Source: Hydrogenophaga sp.
GTDB taxonomy: Bacteria; Pseudomonadota; Gammaproteobacteria; Burkholderiales; Burkholderiaceae_C
Length of the DNA: 16,994 nt
Reading direction: 5' to 3'
Assembly: GCA_020047875.1 (NCBI GenBank)
Contig: JAIFNE010000136.1
Span: forward strand, 1-16,994
The notes under the pieces are model-generated. The model searched no databases, was not told where the DNA came from, and saw nothing but the letters and a program-made list of their open reading frames with translations. Positions 15,335 to 16,994 of the stretch are shown here, one piece after another. A program made the translations under genes and the position numbers. Each line of letters opens with the position of its first letter. Positions within the stretch are counted from its first letter, which is position 1.

Positions 15335-15688
15335 ATTTCATGTCTACACGCCCCCGGGTTGCGATTCGATGTCGCGCCGACCACGCAGATGCCCGCTCAC
15401 GGTCGAGAGCTTGAGTTCAGCCCTTCTAGCAGCTGAAATTTGACCGCGATTTGGCGAGGCAAACTTTGGCCCCGCCAAGCTGGATGACTGCAGCTCCCTC
15501 GAAACGGTCATCGATGTTGCCGCACTGCCGGGTGAGCCTACGACGGCTTTCTGCCAGTCCCCGTGAACCAAACTCCCGGCCGCGACCGACGGCAATCGCT
15601 GCGAAGCTGACGCCCAAAGCCGACGCATCGTTTCAACGTACCAGTTGGAAGCGCCCGCGTGCCCGCCAGGCAGTGGCTCCTCAACCAA
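15335..15688. other. Gap of about 350 bp with no recognised gene
   Basis: This stretch lies between the gntR control region and the 3' end of the class II aldolase gene. Short open frames exist on both strands. A minus-strand frame at 15426-15617 (reading GVSFAAIAVGRGREFGSRG and DDRFEGAAVIQLGGAKVCLA) looks protein-like, is preceded by an in-frame stop and has no good start. It may be a decayed gene fragment, but I do not recognise the family. Confidence 0.4.
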
Positions 15689-16384
15689 TCAAGGCACGAG
15701 TCGTCGAAGCGCTTGGAAAAACAGGTCGGATTGTTCGCGCTCCGCCTGCATCTGCGCGGCCGTGCGCTGGGCCAGATCCGGATCGGTGATGGCCCGCAGC
15801 TTGAGCCCTGAACTCCGCGCGAGCACTTCGTGCTGCGCCGCACGTTCGAGGTAGTACAGATCGTCGTAGGCGTACGGGACAGTGGCGCCCGCAACAATCA
15901 CGCCATGGTTCCCCAGGAACGCGACGTCCCGGCCCTGCATTGCATGGGCTATACGCTCGCCTTCAGCGACATCGAGCGCCAACCCGTTGTACTGGGCATC
16001 GACCGCGATGCGCCCATGGAATCGCAAGGCATTCTGGCTGAGCAGGGGATCGATGGCGCCGGCTTCCGTCAGCGTGAGCGACGTGGCGTAGGGCATGTGC
16101 GTGTGCAACACGACCGCATGGCCAGCGATCCGATGAACCGCTGCGTGAATAAACAGGGCCGTCGGTTCTGCCCGATGTCGGCCTTCGAGGACCCGGCCCT
16201 TGCCGTCCACGAGCAGGATGTCGTCGGCTAGGACCTCGCTCCAGTGCAGGCCGCGCGGGTTGAGCAGGAACCTGTCGCGATCCACTGCCACGCTGAAGTG
16301 GTTGCAGACGCCTTCAGATAGCCCATGCCAAGCCGCGGCCCGCAAGGCGAGTGCGAGGTCGTCTCGGAGTGAGTGGTGTTCCAT
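15689..16384 (-). CDS. Class II aldolase/adducin-family protein
   Basis: This 231-residue protein is a zinc-dependent class II aldolase-fold enzyme (relatives: fuculose-phosphate aldolase, ribulose-5-phosphate 4-epimerase, 4-hydroxy-acid aldolases and decarboxylases). The metal ligands are present: His94 and His96 in VVLHTHMPYATSLT and His160 in AFLGNHGVIVAG. The catalytic Glu73 (RHRAEPTALFIHAAVH) is at the same place as in FucA. EGVCNHFSVAV near residue 25-34 is the usual Asn-binding loop. ATG at 16384 lies 3 bp after the stop of a racemase-like remnant, suggesting they were co-transcribed. Non-phosphorylated substrates are common in this subgroup. It is separated from the main operon by gntR's own promoter and may be independent. 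Confidence 0.88.
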   Translation of the reverse strand: MEHHSLRDDLALALRAAAWHGLSEGVCNHFSVAVDRDRFLLNPRGLHWSEVLADDILLVDGKGRVLEGRHRAEPTALFIHAAVHRIAGHAVVLHTHMPYATSLTLTEAGAIDPLLSQNALRFHGRIAVDAQYNGLALDVAEGERIAHAMQGRDVAFLGNHGVIVAGATVPYAYDDLYYLERAAQHEVLARSSGLKLRAITDPDLAQRTAAQMQAEREQSDLFFQALRRLVP

Positions 16385-16387
16385 CGC

Positions 16388-16715
16388 CTATTCGGATGTG
16401 GTTGAAAACGGCAACCTCAGAAGCCGCGGTCTCGTTCGAAATGGCGGCCGCTGTCGAACCGAAGCATAAATGTAAGCGGCCTGAGGCGCCAGACGACGGC
16501 ATAGCGCTTGTAGCGCGCTATCGACCATGGTGATGACAGGCAATCGGGTTGCTTGTTCATACGCGAGACGAGTCCGCGCCAGACTGAACCGCGCCAACGC
16601 TATCCGCGTACAGCCCTCCTCGCCCAGCCGCGGCGACTAATTTGTCGTGGCGCTCCCCATTCCCTGCGTTGAGGGAGCCCATGCCCTCGCGCTGTTCTTT
16701 GCTGAAACGAACAGG
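16388..16715 (-). pseudogene. Asp/Glu (hydantoin) racemase-family remnant, C-terminal part, frameshifted
   Basis: Two minus-strand frames together read like the C-terminal third of an Asp/Glu/hydantoin racemase. The first frame (about 16715-16630) gives GSLNAGNGERHDKLVAAA. The second (about 16635-16388) gives LGEEGCTRIALARFSLARTR followed by PVITMVDSALQALCRRLAP. They correspond to the family's LDAGD..HD.LV.AA and ..QFSMARA...PVLTTVDSAV regions. A frame change is needed near 16620-16635, where the second frame has a TAG immediately upstream. The N-terminal two thirds are not found in the window. The family call is from memory of the pattern; it could be a live fragment only if a sequencing error caused the shift. 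Confidence 0.5.
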
Positions 16716-16994
16716 CGAATCCTTTCATGAAGTGTTGGGCGGGATGCCCTAACTGCTGGGGTGATGTGCAGCGGGCGAAAAGTCAATGGCCCAGCTTCGC
16801 CGATGAGGCCGGCCTCGACCCTGAGGAGGTCGCGATGATTGGCGCCCAGATGGCCGATCGCCGGGAGTTGAGCAGGCTCAAGTCATCGCCATGCGAGCAC
16901 ACCCCACCGGGCAGAAGGAAGAGCGTGGAAACGACCTGGACATGTCCGGCTGCAGTGGTCCGAACGGCGTAGGCCGATGGCTGGGCGTCCAGCC
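16716..16994. other. Unassigned sequence at the right edge
   Basis: A plus-strand open frame from 16727 to 16972 (81 codons) contains WPSFADEAGLDPEEVAMIGA, which has protein-like composition, but no family is recognised. A good ribosome site is not visible before its ATG, and the minus strand is also open here. It may be another gene remnant next to the racemase fragment. Confidence 0.3.

Noticed and set aside
16727..16972. Plus-strand 81-codon open frame as a real gene
   Set aside because: There is no ribosome site, no recognisable family, and its reading direction is opposite to all neighbours. It is kept only as unassigned sequence.
1..16994. tRNA, rRNA, CRISPR array, phage or defence genes
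   Set aside because: No cloverleaf, rRNA segment, regularly spaced repeats or defence-type domains were seen. The only repeat pair is the 59-bp IS-end duplication.

Overview
The window looks like a chromosomal accessory region of a high-GC betaproteobacterium, probably Burkholderiales (Comamonadaceae/Alcaligenaceae type). This rests on very high third-position GC, LivG/LivF proteins of Burkholderiales type, a Tat-signal Leu/Ile/Val-type binding protein, and clusters of hydantoinase, isochorismatase and aconitase-like enzymes. It is an inference from protein style; there is no rRNA or other marker.

Layout. Positions 1-602 hold the end of an IS1380-family insertion sequence. Its terminal 59 bp is duplicated inside the element, and its transposase N-terminus is out of frame. 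Positions 604-827 are non-coding. Positions 828-15292 form one minus-strand catabolic locus. In transcription order it encodes a GntR/HutC regulator; a five-gene branched-chain-amino-acid-type ABC importer (binding protein, LivH, LivM, LivG, LivF); a two-subunit aconitase/LeuCD-type hydratase most like dimethylmaleate hydratase DmdA/DmdB; hydantoinase HyuB and HyuA; an isochorismatase-fold hydrolase lacking the usual cysteine; an FAD enzyme of the fumarate reductase/ketosteroid dehydrogenase group; an isocitrate lyase/PEP mutase-family C-C lyase; and a tautomerase-SnoaL fusion. Eleven consecutive genes, from livH to the lyase, are joined by 4- or 8-bp start/stop overlaps. Positions 15336-15688 hold no recognisable gene. 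Positions 15689-16384 encode a class II aldolase, preceded by a decayed Asp/Glu (hydantoin) racemase remnant. The last 280 bp are unassigned.

How the genes may work together (inference). The ABC system imports a small organic acid, amide or ring compound. HyuAB opens a lactam or imide ring at the cost of ATP. The flavoenzyme, the isochorismatase-fold protein and the tautomerase adjust the resulting chain. The aconitase-like hydratase hydrates an (alkyl)maleate-type double bond. The ICL-family lyase then cleaves the (alkyl)malate, for example 2,3-dimethylmalate to pyruvate plus propionate. The last two steps mirror the end of anaerobic nicotinate fermentation, but the other genes of that pathway are not present here. 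A substituted maleimide or related cyclic imide/lactam is one attractive candidate substrate. This enzyme combination is the most interesting content of the window.
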